DNA from: Treponema denticola ATCC 35405
GTDB taxonomy: Bacteria; Spirochaetota; Spirochaetia; Treponematales; Treponemataceae
Length of the DNA: 64,000 nt
Direction of reading: 5' to 3'
Assembly: GCF_000008185.1 (NCBI RefSeq)
Contig: NC_002967.9
Span: forward strand, 1,054,001-1,118,000
Positions within the stretch are counted from its first letter, which is position 1; each line of letters begins with the position of its first letter. Positions 16,632-25,019 of this stretch are shown one piece after another. Under the pieces are notes generated by a model. It was given only the letters and a program-made list of their open reading frames with translations. It was not told where the DNA came from and ran no database searches. The position numbers were made by a program, and so were the translations under genes.

Positions 16632-17066
16632 ATGGAAGTTTTTACAAAGTTAAAAGAGGGTGCCCTTTTACCGGAATACAAAACGAGCGGATCTGCCGGA
16701 GCGGATTTGCGGGCCCTTATTGAAGAACCTATTATCTTAAAACCCATGCAAAGATGCTTAATTCCTACAGGCCTTTCGGTTGAATTACCTAAGGGAATTG
16801 AGCTTCAAGTGCGTCCCCGATCGGGGCTTGCCCTAAAACACGGCATTACCGTCTTAAACACTCCCGGCACTGTAGATTCGGACTACCGCGGAGAACTCGC
16901 CGTTCTTTTAATAAATCTCGGAAATGAAGACTTTAAAATAGAAAACGGGGACCGCATCGCCCAAGCCGTTATTGCCCAAGCTATTCAGGCTGATTTTCTT
17001 CAAAAGGATGAGCTTTCCAATACCGAACGCGGAGCAGGGGGCTACGGTTCTACGGGAATAGCATGA
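16632..17066 (+). CDS. dut: dUTP diphosphatase
   Basis: A 144-residue trimeric dUTPase. The five family motifs are visible: [44 protein letters not shown] and the C-terminal GAGGYGSTG arm that closes on the nucleotide. It removes dUTP to keep uracil out of DNA and supplies dUMP. AGGAG precedes the ATG. It is followed 18 nt later by lptF. Confidence 0.96.
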   Translation: MEVFTKLKEGALLPEYKTSGSAGADLRALIEEPIILKPMQRCLIPTGLSVELPKGIELQVRPRSGLALKHGITVLNTPGTVDSDYRGELAVLLINLGNEDFKIENGDRIAQAVIAQAIQADFLQKDELSNTERGAGGYGSTGIA

Positions 17067-17084
17067 TTAAAAAGAGCGTAGTTT

Positions 17085-18218
17085 ATGAGAGGTCTGTCGT
17101 TTAATCATAAAACAATCTTTGTATATGTTTTTAAAGAACTCCTTTTATATTTTATAGTTTCTTTTTTGTTTTTCTTTTTTATTTTTTTTGTAAATCAGAT
17201 TCTTTTAATGGCAGAAGAAATCCTCTCTAAAAAGGCTCCCACAAAAGATGTTTTATTGCTCTTGTTTTATTCTCTTCCGTTTATAATAGCTACAACAGCT
17301 CCATATGCAGCCTTAATCGGAACCCTCATGTGCTTAGGCCGCTTTTCGGCAGACCATGAATTTATTTCGATGAATGCTCTAGGAATTTCGACCTCCTTTA
17401 TTTTGATTCCGGTTTTTGCTTTAGGAGTTTTTGTTTCGGTAGGTTCGTTTATAACAAACGATATTTTGATTCCGCGCGGGACGATAAAATTTAATGAGGT
17501 GCTTTACAATATTGCTTCTTCAACTCCTGCTCTTGAACTTGAGTCTTATTCGGTTAAGCGTAATGAAAATTCGATAGTTGTTTCAGGTTTGATAAAGGAT
17601 AATTCAATCCATGATCTTTTAATAATCGATTCAAGCCAGAGGGGGGCAAAAAGATTTTTATCTTCATCTCAAACCGATGTAAAAAAATCCAACGACAGAT
17701 CGATTATCATGCAGCTTGAAATGCTCAATCCCCGTCTTTTAAATTTGGATTTAAACAATAGATCTAAATTTGATGTTGTCTATGGGGAAAGTATAACCTA
17801 CAATGTTCTTGCAAAAGATGTTGCCCCTAAGTTTATTTCAAGTTCAGGCCCCGACAAGATGACTTCTTATGATCTAATAAAAGATATAAAGCAAAAAAAG
17901 GAAGCCGGTGATACAAGTCCGCGTCTTTTGAATATCTATATTATGGAGCTTCACCGTAAATTTTCTGTTCCCTTCGGTGCCTTCTTTTTTGTATTGTTGG
18001 CTTTTGCTATAAGCCGTGCCGGTAAGACCTATGATCAGAGTACGGGCTTTATCGTGGGGCTTTTAATTTCAGTTGCTTATTGGGCTTTTTTGATAGGAGG
18101 GCAAATGCTCTGCCTTGAATCGGGCCTAAATATAAACGGAGCTCTTGTAATGTGGTTTCCGAATGTTTTGTTGGTAATCTGCACGGCTGTGATTGCAATA
18201 AAGAGGTTGTTAAAATGA
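17085..18218 (+). CDS. lptF: LptF/LptG-family permease (first)
   Basis: A 377-residue YjgP/YjgQ-type membrane protein. It has the family layout: three N-terminal membrane segments, a large periplasmic beta-rich domain (about residues 130-270) and three C-terminal segments. The pattern HRKFSVPFGAFFFVLLAFAIS at the start of the second half is the most conserved LptF/G stretch. These proteins form the transmembrane part of the lipopolysaccharide exporter. It overlaps the next gene by four bases. What envelope lipid a treponeme moves with it is not evident. Confidence 0.85.
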   Translation: MRGLSFNHKTIFVYVFKELLLYFIVSFLFFFFIFFVNQILLMAEEILSKKAPTKDVLLLLFYSLPFIIATTAPYAALIGTLMCLGRFSADHEFISMNALGISTSFILIPVFALGVFVSVGSFITNDILIPRGTIKFNEVLYNIASSTPALELESYSVKRNENSIVVSGLIKDNSIHDLLIIDSSQRGAKRFLSSSQTDVKKSNDRSIIMQLEMLNPRLLNLDLNNRSKFDVVYGESITYNVLAKDVAPKFISSSGPDKMTSYDLIKDIKQKKEAGDTSPRLLNIYIMELHRKFSVPFGAFFFVLLAFAISRAGKTYDQSTGFIVGLLISVAYWAFLIGGQMLCLESGLNINGALVMWFPNVLLVICTAVIAIKRLLK

Positions 18219-19288
18219 AGCTGCTTCAAAGATACTTGCTTAAACTTTTTATACCAACCTTCGTTGTAGCAATGCTTTTTTTTATCTTGCTTTTACAGCT
18301 GGGAGACTTATTTGCCAATATAGTTGCCTATCTTCAAAACGGAGCGCAGTTTAAAGATATTGTAAAAGTTATGTGGCTCTACATTCCTAAATGTATTGCT
18401 TATTCCGTGCCCTTGGCAATTCTTTTTGCCGGCTCATATACAATGGGAAATTTATATGCACAAAATGAACTTACATCGATATTTTCGGCGGGAATATCGT
18501 TAGGGCGTTTTACTCTTCCCCTTTTGGTTTTAGGATTTTTCTTTTCCGTAGGGATGATTTTTTTTGAAGACAATGTGGTTATAAAGTATTTTTATGAAAA
18601 AACGCAGCTTTCAAAAAAACTTTTGCAAGAAGAAGAAAGTTTGGATACTCAAGACTTGGTAATTTTATCCGAACTCGGAAAAATCGTATACACGGCCGAT
18701 TATTTTAATGCAGAAAATCAAACTCTTGCAAATGCCTACATAATAGTCCGTGATGAGGATGGAAATTTATCGTTGGTTATTAAAAGCTCTCATATGGTCT
18801 GGAATGAAGACCGTTGGACTACTGACAGTGCTGAAGTCTACCGATTTGATGAAAAAAATAGTGTAAGCTGCTTGAACAATATTCCCGATAATATAATTCT
18901 TTCAGAGCCTCCGGCCAATTTTCAAAAAAATCTAAGCTCGGTAGATGAAATGAGAATTTCGGAAGCAAAAGAATTTATAGCAGCTCTTAAAAAGAACGGC
19001 CTTCCTTATTATGAGGCTCTTTCAAAATATCACAGGCGCTTTTCGTTTCCGTTTACTATTTTTATAGTCTTGTTTTTTTCGATTTCTTTGGGCGGTAAAT
19101 TTAAAAAGAATATCCTGCTGATGAGTATCTTATTCAGTTTGGGAATAGCAACTCTTTTCTACGTTACGGAAATGGTTACTATGTTAAGTGCCAAGTGGGA
19201 ATATATCTCGCCCCTTGCAGGAGCGTGGACTCCTATTTTTATATTCTCTATTTTAAGTATCTTTTTACTAAAAAAATCGCGGACTTAG
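18215..19288 (+). CDS. lptG: LptF/LptG-family permease (second)
   Basis: A 357-residue partner of the preceding gene, with the same layout: membrane segments near residues 10-35, 55-80 and 95-120, a periplasmic domain, then KYHRRFSFPFTIFIVLFFSISLGG and two further segments. The ATG at 18215 overlaps the upstream TGA, indicating translational coupling. Two adjacent paralogues support an LptF-LptG heterodimer. The ATPase LptB is not in this window. Confidence 0.85.
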   Translation: MKLLQRYLLKLFIPTFVVAMLFFILLLQLGDLFANIVAYLQNGAQFKDIVKVMWLYIPKCIAYSVPLAILFAGSYTMGNLYAQNELTSIFSAGISLGRFTLPLLVLGFFFSVGMIFFEDNVVIKYFYEKTQLSKKLLQEEESLDTQDLVILSELGKIVYTADYFNAENQTLANAYIIVRDEDGNLSLVIKSSHMVWNEDRWTTDSAEVYRFDEKNSVSCLNNIPDNIILSEPPANFQKNLSSVDEMRISEAKEFIAALKKNGLPYYEALSKYHRRFSFPFTIFIVLFFSISLGGKFKKNILLMSILFSLGIATLFYVTEMVTMLSAKWEYISPLAGAWTPIFIFSILSIFLLKKSRT

Positions 19289-19379
19289 GGCCGGGCATCT
19301 TGAAAAAACTTCCAAGACTGATTACTTGATAAAAATTAAAAAATAACGTAAATTACGACTAACTAGAGGTGTGAGGATT

Positions 19380-19799
19380 ATGAAGATAATAAATATTTTT
19401 TGGATTGTGTTGGGCTTTATTTGTCTGGGCCTTGGAGTTATAGGTATTATTATGCCTATTTTACCGACAACGCCCTTTTTTTTAGTAACAGTCGTATGCT
19501 TTGCTAGGGGCTCGGAAAGACTAAAACAATGGTTTATGAGCACATCTTTTCATAAAAAATACATTCAAAGCTTTTACGAAAAAAAGGGTATGACTTTAAA
19601 AAACAAGCTTATCATACTTTCCTTTGCCTCAATCATGCTTGTTGCCGCTTTTTATTTTTCGGCTAAGCCCTATGCCCGAATCTTAATAGCCTGTGTATTT
19701 TTGGCTAAATATTACGTATTTATCTTTAAGATAAAAACTCTTCCGGATGATGAAAAATCGGCAATAAAAGCAGATGCGGGTTGTGTTGAACAAAGATAA
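19380..19799 (+). CDS. DUF454 (YbaN-like) inner-membrane protein
   Basis: A 139-residue protein with the conserved start LGVIGIIMPILPTTPFFL and CFARGSERLKQWF, which define the YbaN/DUF454 family. About three membrane segments. Start placed at the ATG at 19380, with GAGGTGTGAGG upstream. No function is established for the family. It overlaps the next gene by 26 nt. Confidence 0.85.
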   Translation: MKIINIFWIVLGFICLGLGVIGIIMPILPTTPFFLVTVVCFARGSERLKQWFMSTSFHKKYIQSFYEKKGMTLKNKLIILSFASIMLVAAFYFSAKPYARILIACVFLAKYYVFIFKIKTLPDDEKSAIKADAGCVEQR

Positions 19800-20136
19800 A
19801 AAAGAACAAGAAAAAAAGCTCATTGCTATTATGATAGATATGTACCGCTCTTTTAAAGGAAGAGAAATGAGTGATGAGGAGCTTGATGAGCTTTTTTTAT
19901 ATGCATCAAAGAGGATTGAAACCTGCATTTATCGCAGAAATGATGAAAAAAAGCCTTTTTGCAATGTCTGTCCTGTGCATTGCTATAAAAGCGATATGCG
20001 TGAAAAAATAAGAAAGGTAATGAGGTATGCAGGACCGAGACTTTTATTTAAACGTCCCATTTTAAGTTTAAAGCACCTTTTTAAGACAATTTATGCAAAA
20101 AAACATCATCCGAAGCCTCCGGGGAGATTTAAGTAA
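19774..20136 (+). CDS. Nitrous-oxide-stimulated-promoter family small protein
   Basis: A 120-residue basic protein. The Cys-rich stretch CNVCPVHCYKSDMREKIRKVMRYAGPRLL is split across its centre (only the motif C-x2-C-x3-C-Y is diagnostic) and matches the family annotated as nitrous oxide-stimulated promoter. The Cys/His set could bind metal. The exact start is uncertain because no clear ribosome site is visible in the overlap with the DUF454 gene. Confidence 0.7.
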   Translation: MRVVLNKDKKEQEKKLIAIMIDMYRSFKGREMSDEELDELFLYASKRIETCIYRRNDEKKPFCNVCPVHCYKSDMREKIRKVMRYAGPRLLFKRPILSLKHLFKTIYAKKHHPKPPGRFK

Positions 20137-20154
20137 AAACACCTTTTTACGGCA

Positions 20155-20184
20155 TTGACTTTTTTTTAAAATTTATGTTATACT
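20155..20184 (+). promoter_or_regulatory. Promoter of rpsL-rpsG
   Basis: TTGACT (20155-20160), 18-bp spacer, TATACT (20179-20184). Leader of about 45 nt with AAGGAGATAAG before rpsL. Confidence 0.7.
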
Positions 20185-20236
20185 GTACTTTCTGATATTC
20201 CGTAGTGCTGGCGGATAAATTAAGGAGATAAGGCTT

Positions 20237-20611
20237 ATGCCTACAATTAATCAATTGATAAAAAAGGGACGCAAATCTGCTGCAGTTAAGACAAAGAGTC
20301 CTGCTTTACAGTCTTGCCCCCAAAAGCGCGGTGTTTGCACCAGCGTTAAGACGATTACGCCTAAAAAACCGAACTCGGCCTTAAGAAAGGTTGCCCGTAT
20401 CCGTTTAAGTAACGGAATCGAAGTAACCGCTTATATTCCCGGTATCGGACACAACTTGCAGGAACACTCCGTTGTTCTCGTAAGAGGCGGACGTGTTAAG
20501 GACCTCCCGGGTGTACGCTATCACATTATACGCGGTACTAAAGACGCTCTCGGTGTAGAAGACAGAAAACGAGGCCGCTCCAAGTACGGAGCCAAGAGGC
20601 CCAAGGCTTAG
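20237..20611 (+). CDS. rpsL: 30S ribosomal protein S12
   Basis: A 124-residue protein almost fully diagnostic: [20 protein letters not shown], then [18 protein letters not shown] and the decoding-centre loop [18 protein letters not shown]. Positions of the classic streptomycin sites show the usual Lys residues ([17 protein letters not shown]). It is followed 10 nt later by rpsG. Confidence 0.98.
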   Translation: MPTINQLIKKGRKSAAVKTKSPALQSCPQKRGVCTSVKTITPKKPNSALRKVARIRLSNGIEVTAYIPGIGHNLQEHSVVLVRGGRVKDLPGVRYHIIRGTKDALGVEDRKRGRSKYGAKRPKA

Positions 20612-20621
20612 GGGGTAAAAA

Positions 20622-21092
20622 ATGGGTAGAGGAAAAATTACTGCAAGACGCCCTGTTGCTCCCGACAGCAAGTACAATAGCGTGGTAGTTACCCGCTTTA
20701 TCGGAAGAATGATGCTTTCAGGAAAAAAGAGCATTACTACAAAGATCATGTACGATTCTTTTGATAAAATCAAGGAAAAGACCGGCGAAGAGCCATTGGC
20801 CGTTTTTTCAAAGGCCTTGGACAACGTAAAACCCGTTGTTGAAGTAAAATCCCGCCGAGTCGGAGGTGCCACCTATCAGGTTCCGATGGACATTCCGGAG
20901 GGAAGGCGAGAAGCCTTGGCTATGCGCTGGATTATCGGTGCTGCTCGAAAAAGAAGCGGTCATGAGATGTCCGAAAGATTGGCTTCAGAGCTGATCGATG
21001 CATACAACAACACCGGAACAGCCTTCAAAAAGAAGGAAGAAGTTCACAGAATGGCCGAAGCAAACAAAGCTTTTGCACACTTCAGGTGGTAG
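20622..21092 (+). CDS. rpsG: 30S ribosomal protein S7
   Basis: A 156-residue primary 16S rRNA-binding protein. Start [20 protein letters not shown] and the conserved [19 protein letters not shown] are clear. Unlike many bacteria, where fusA follows directly, a terminator and a palindrome array separate it from fusA here. Confidence 0.98.
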   Translation: MGRGKITARRPVAPDSKYNSVVVTRFIGRMMLSGKKSITTKIMYDSFDKIKEKTGEEPLAVFSKALDNVKPVVEVKSRRVGGATYQVPMDIPEGRREALAMRWIIGAARKRSGHEMSERLASELIDAYNNTGTAFKKKEEVHRMAEANKAFAHFRW

Positions 21093-21099
21093 TTCAAAG

Positions 21100-21130
21100 G
21101 GGAGTTCGGAATACGGACTCCCTTTTTTTT
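21100..21130 (+). terminator. Terminator after rpsG
   Basis: GGGAGTTCG-GAATA-CGGACTCCC (21100-21122, one G-T pair) followed by eight T residues. It should end the rpsL-rpsG transcript. Confidence 0.88.
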
Positions 21131-21142
21131 GTCAATATTTTT

Positions 21143-21282
21143 ATCCGCCATGGACGGCGGATGAAAAATGTACAAGGATGTACATTCATAAATGGACACG
21201 GATGTCCATGGTTCCAAACTTGAGAGTTTTGCGTAAGCAAAACTCTAAGATTAAAAATGTACAAGGATGTACATTTTTAATC
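21143..21282. repeat. Palindrome array A (five hairpins)
   Basis: Five perfect or near-perfect hairpins in tandem: ATCCGCC/GGCGGAT (21143-21162); AATGTACA/TGTACATT (21161-21189); ATGGACA/TGTCCAT (21192-21209); AGAGTTTTGC/GCAAAACTCT (21223-21246); and a 15-bp stem at 21249-21282. Loops of the last four are only four bases. The unit fills most of the 334-bp gap between rpsG and fusA, and related arrays flank the lipoprotein gene at 30.7-32.1 kb. It shares GGTTCCAAACTT with array C. Confidence 0.88.
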
Positions 21283-21289
21283 GACCCCC

Positions 21290-21318
21290 TTGTATATTAT
21301 TCTTTTTTTTATTATACT
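21290..21318 (+). promoter_or_regulatory. Promoter of fusA
   Basis: TTGTAT (21290-21295), 17-bp spacer, TATACT (21313-21318). The leader to fusA is about 100 nt. It implies that fusA is transcribed separately from rpsL-rpsG. Confidence 0.6.
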
Positions 21319-21426
21319 GTAACGTCTTGTATCTTGAAAAGTATTATGACTTTTCGGTTTTATAAAATCATTTAGGAGAAACTCGGCAGTTTGCTCCTAA
21401 AAATCTATAAAGATGAGGTATTGATT

Positions 21427-23514
21427 ATGGGTAATGATATTTCTAAGATGAGAAATATCGGTATTAGTGCTCACATTGACTCCGGTAAAACAACTCTTTC
21501 GGAACGAATTCTTTTTTATTGTGATAGAATTCATGCTTTACACGAGGTCCGCGGAAAAGACGGTGTGGGTGCTACGATGGATAATATGGAGCTTGAAAAG
21601 GAACGAGGTATCACGATTCAGTCAGCTTCAACTCAGGTTAAATGGAAGGATTATACGGTTAACGTAATTGACACTCCCGGGCACGTAGACTTCACAATCG
21701 AAGTTGAACGTTCTTTACGCGTTTTGGACGGAGCTATCTTGGTTCTTTGTTCTGTCGGAGGTGTTCAGTCCCAATCTATCACTGTTGACAGACAGTTAAA
21801 ACGCTATCATGTTCCCCGAATTGCATTTGTAAATAAGTGCGACAGAACCGGTGCTAACCCGTTTAAAGTTAGGATGCAGCTTAGGGAAAAACTAGGGCTC
21901 AATGCTTATATGATGCAGATTCCCATAGGTTTGGAAGATAAGCTTGAAGGCGTTGTAGACCTTGTTACTATGAAGGCTATGTATTTTGAAGGCGAAAACG
22001 GTACCCAGATCCGCATGGCCGAAATTCCCCAGCATCTTTTAGCCGATGCTCAAAAATACAGGGAAGAAATGATTGATGCCGCTACCATGTTCTCAGATGA
22101 ACTGGCAGAAGCCTTTTTGGAAGGTGCCGAAACCGAAGAAATGATAAGAGCCGCAGTCAGAAAGGGAACCCTGGCAGAGCAGTTTGTTCCCGTCTTCCTC
22201 GGTTCAGCTTATAAAAATAAGGGTATCCAGCCCCTTTTGGATGCGGTAGGTTATTATCTCCCCGATCCGACAGAAATCGAAAATACGGCTTTAGATCTCG
22301 ATGAAAATGAAAAGCCGGTCGTTCTTGGTACGGATGAAAATGCTCCGGTAGTTGCATTAGGCTTTAAGCTTGAAGACGGAAAATACGGACAGCTTACCTA
22401 TGTCCGAGTTTATCAAGGAACTTTAAAGAAGGGTGAGGAGTTATTTAATACCCGTGCCAAAAAGAAGTTTAAGGTAGGCCGTTTGGTTCGAATGAACTCC
22501 GCAACTATGGAAGATATTAACGAGGGTGGTCCCGGCGACATTGTAGCTCTTTTCGGTATCGACTGTGCTTCGGGAGATACATTCTGCGGAGAAAACCTAA
22601 ACTATGCAATGAGTTCCATGTATGTTCCGGATCCCGTTATCTCTCTTTCGCTTACACCGAAAGATAAGCAGGCTGCCGATCAAATGTCCAAGGCTCTTAA
22701 CCGCTTTACAAAAGAAGACCCGACTTTTAGGAGCTATGTAGACAAGGAATCGAACCAGACCATTATTCAGGGTATGGGCGAGCTTCACTTGGAAGTTTAT
22801 ATTGAGCGAATGAAGAGAGAATATAAGTGTGATGTTGAAACAGGTATGCCTCAGGTTGCTTACAGAGAAGCTATTACCCAGAGGGCAGATTTTAACTATA
22901 CTCACAAAAAGCAGACAGGCGGTTCCGGTCAGTTCGGCCGTGTTGCAGGCTTTATCGAGCCTTGCACCGAGCAAGATTATGAGTTTGACAATCAGATAAA
23001 GGGAGGAGCAATTCCTTCGGAATTTATACCTTCTTGCGATAAGGGCTTTAAGGAAGCCATTAAGAGGGGAACCCTCATCGGATTCCCGATTGTCGGAACT
23101 AAGGTTACTATAAATGACGGGCAGTCCCACCCTGTAGACTCCTCGGATATGGCCTTCCAAGCTGCTGCAATCGGAGCCTTCCGTGAGGCTTACAAGGCTG
23201 CAAAACCTGCAATTCTTGAGCCCATTATGAAGGTTTCAATCGAAGGACCTCAGGAATTCCAAGGTAATATCTTCGGTCTCATAAATCAAAGGCGCGGAAT
23301 TATTATTTCATCAACTGAAGACGATAACTTTACCCGTGTAGATGCCGAAGTTCCGTTAAGCGAAATGTTCGGATTTTCTACCATTCTGCGTTCTTCAACA
23401 CAGGGAAAGGCTGAATACTCTATGGAATTTGCCAAGTACGGCAAGGCTCCGGCAAGTATTTCGGAAGAACTGATAAAAGAATACGAAGCTAAAAGGCTTG
23501 CAGAAAAAAAATAA
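21427..23514 (+). CDS. fusA: Elongation factor G, spirochaete/mitochondrial type
   Basis: A 695-residue translocase GTPase. Motifs: P-loop [18 protein letters not shown], and NKCD in the base-recognition loop, followed by domains II-V in normal order. The Ser in AHIDSGKT (Ala in most bacterial EF-G) and overall sequence are typical of the spdEFG1 group of spirochaetes and mitochondria, in which one EF-G moves tRNAs and a second one recycles ribosomes. The ATG at 21427, after GAGGT, is preferred to an upstream ATG. A P-loop ATPase gene follows 12 nt later. Confidence 0.95.
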
Positions 23515-23526
23515 GGAGGCTCTGTA

Positions 23527-24210
23527 ATGCTTAAAGAAGATTTGATTGAAAAAAGCCCGATGAGAAAACTTGAAAAAGCTCTCGGCGGCGGCTTGGCAGC
23601 AGGTGAGGTAGGTGTTGTTACATCAAAAAAAGGTGTGGGAAAAACATCTATTTTGGTTCAGTTTGGTTTGGATAAACTCTTACAGGACAAACCTGTTGTT
23701 CATATATCGTTCAGTCAGCATGTAGACTATGCCATAACTTGGTATAACGATATGTTTAACGAGCTGGCAAAGAAAAAGAACCTCGGCAATGCTCCGGAAA
23801 TAAAGGCGCAAGCCTTTTCAAAGAGGATTGTCTTAAACTTTAATCAAGATACTGTTAGAACTACTCAGATTTTAAAGACAATCAGGGCCTTGTCCGAAGG
23901 AGGCTCAAAGCCGTCAGTAGTTATGATTGACGACTTTAACTTTGCAAAAGCCCTGCCTGAAGCAATGAAGGCAATGAAGGCCTTTGCAAAAGAAATGGAC
24001 GTAGCTGTTTGGTATACGGCTGCTGCAGATGTTGCTTCTTTTGAAATCGATGAGAGCTTGAAGAAGTATATTGATGACATTGATGTACTTCTCTATCTTG
24101 AAAATGACGGGGATTTTGTAAGGATTAAGGCATTAAAGGAACACGGAAACGGAGCTTCCGATACCGGATCTTCTTTTGATGCTAAAACCATGCTTTTGAG
24201 CGAAAAATAA
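23527..24210 (+). CDS. P-loop ATPase, RecA/KaiC-like, unknown role
   Basis: A 227-residue soluble protein. Walker A is SKKGVGKTS (about residues 33-41) and Walker B is VVMIDDF (131-137); the fold order resembles RecA/KaiC-type ATPases. No DNA-binding or other domain is visible. AAGGAGG precedes the ATG, 12 nt after fusA, so both are on one transcript. I do not know a function; a role tied to translation is only suggested by the neighbour. Confidence 0.75.
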   Translation: MLKEDLIEKSPMRKLEKALGGGLAAGEVGVVTSKKGVGKTSILVQFGLDKLLQDKPVVHISFSQHVDYAITWYNDMFNELAKKKNLGNAPEIKAQAFSKRIVLNFNQDTVRTTQILKTIRALSEGGSKPSVVMIDDFNFAKALPEAMKAMKAFAKEMDVAVWYTAAADVASFEIDESLKKYIDDIDVLLYLENDGDFVRIKALKEHGNGASDTGSSFDAKTMLLSEK

Positions 24211-24222
24211 TCCGTAAAACTA

Positions 24223-24271
24223 TCACAAAAAAAACCGTGAAAGGCAGCACCCTTCACGGTTTTTTTTGTGA
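24223..24271. terminator. Bidirectional terminator, 19-bp perfect stem
   Basis: TCACAAAAAAAACCGTGAA (24223-24241) and its exact complement (24253-24271) with an 11-base loop. A-run and T-run on either side make it work on both strands. It separates the fusA unit from the convergent gene. Confidence 0.92.
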
Positions 24272-24301
24272 TTATAAAGATTAAGTAAAAAAAGCAGAGC
24301 C

Positions 24302-24586
24302 CTACCAGACTAATTTCTTTTTTACTTCTACCTTAGAGACTCCGAAAAGCCTCTTGATTTGTTCTTTTTTGTAATTTGAATGGGAAATTTTATTATATTC
24401 ATCAGCCACCTTTTGAAGGTCTTCTTCGGATTCGGTATAAACGGCATAGGCTGCCGCAGCCCTAAAAGCTCCGGATTCTAAAAGTTGGTCAAGATTTTTA
24501 TTTGAATTTTTTGATAGTCTTGCCTTATCTACTATGGCGGAATTTCCGTCATAACCTATTGTGTTTATAAAATCTTTGATTTCCAT
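24302..24586 (-). CDS. Hypothetical small protein
   Basis: A 94-residue mostly helical protein starting MEIKDFINTIGYDGNSAIVDK. No family recognised. The ATG at 24586 is used because GGGAGAGG lies just upstream; an ATG four codons earlier falls before that site. It looks cytoplasmic, with a Lys-rich C-terminus. Confidence 0.65.
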   Translation of the reverse strand: MEIKDFINTIGYDGNSAIVDKARLSKNSNKNLDQLLESGAFRAAAAYAVYTESEEDLQKVADEYNKISHSNYKKEQIKRLFGVSKVEVKKKLVW

Positions 24587-24622
24587 AACCTCTCCCAAAT
24601 TTAACTTTTTTATAAATCAACA

Positions 24623-24779
24623 ACCCCGACGCGAGGTCGGGGTACAGTACTCAATGTTTCGCACTGTATGTTCTCATAAGGTGGTTGCAGTCGGCTTTAA
24701 TACCCTTCGTTACGACGCAAGCGTCGGGGTATTAAACCCTCCGCACGAATAAAGCCGGCCCCTGTTTTAAAAGCCGGCT
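24623..24779. repeat. GC-rich nested inverted repeats
   Basis: Hairpin ACCCCGAC/GTCGGGGT (24623-24643), a nested structure around CGACGC-AA-GCGTCG (24713-24726) enclosed by AATACCC/GGGTATT and CGGCTTTA/TAAAGCCG arms, and a last hairpin AGCCGGC/GCCGGCT (24753-24779). The last one can terminate the rubredoxin transcript on the minus strand. The GC-rich block stands out from its surroundings and looks like an inserted intergenic repeat. Confidence 0.7.
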
Positions 24780-24801
24780 CAGTTTTTGATAGCTTAAAGC
24801 A

Positions 24802-24960
24802 TCACACCTTTGTAAAGCTTTCTTTTCCTACTCCGCAAAGGGGGCATACCCAATCATCAGGTATATCTTCAAATGCTGTTCCGGGAGCAATTCCGCCGTC
24901 GGGATCGCCTAAAGCCGGATCATACACATATCCGCATAAATCGCATACATATTTATCCAT
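24802..24960 (-). CDS. Rubredoxin
   Basis: A 52-residue electron carrier with a single iron bound by four Cys in two CxxCG motifs: [12 protein letters not shown] and [11 protein letters not shown]. Length and the intervening [20 protein letters not shown] are canonical. AAGGAG precedes the ATG at 24960. Its likely partner is the flavodiiron protein at 55.9 kb, which accepts electrons from rubredoxin to reduce O2 or NO. Confidence 0.96.
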   Translation of the reverse strand: MDKYVCDLCGYVYDPALGDPDGGIAPGTAFEDIPDDWVCPLCGVGKESFTKV

Positions 24961-25019
24961 TTTATACTCCTTAAATGATGATAAGATCACTCTATGCTTC
25001 TATAATACACTTTTTTTTG

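Noticed and set aside
21143-21282. CRISPR array
   Set aside because: The units are different hairpins without regular identical repeats and spacers, and no cas genes are nearby.
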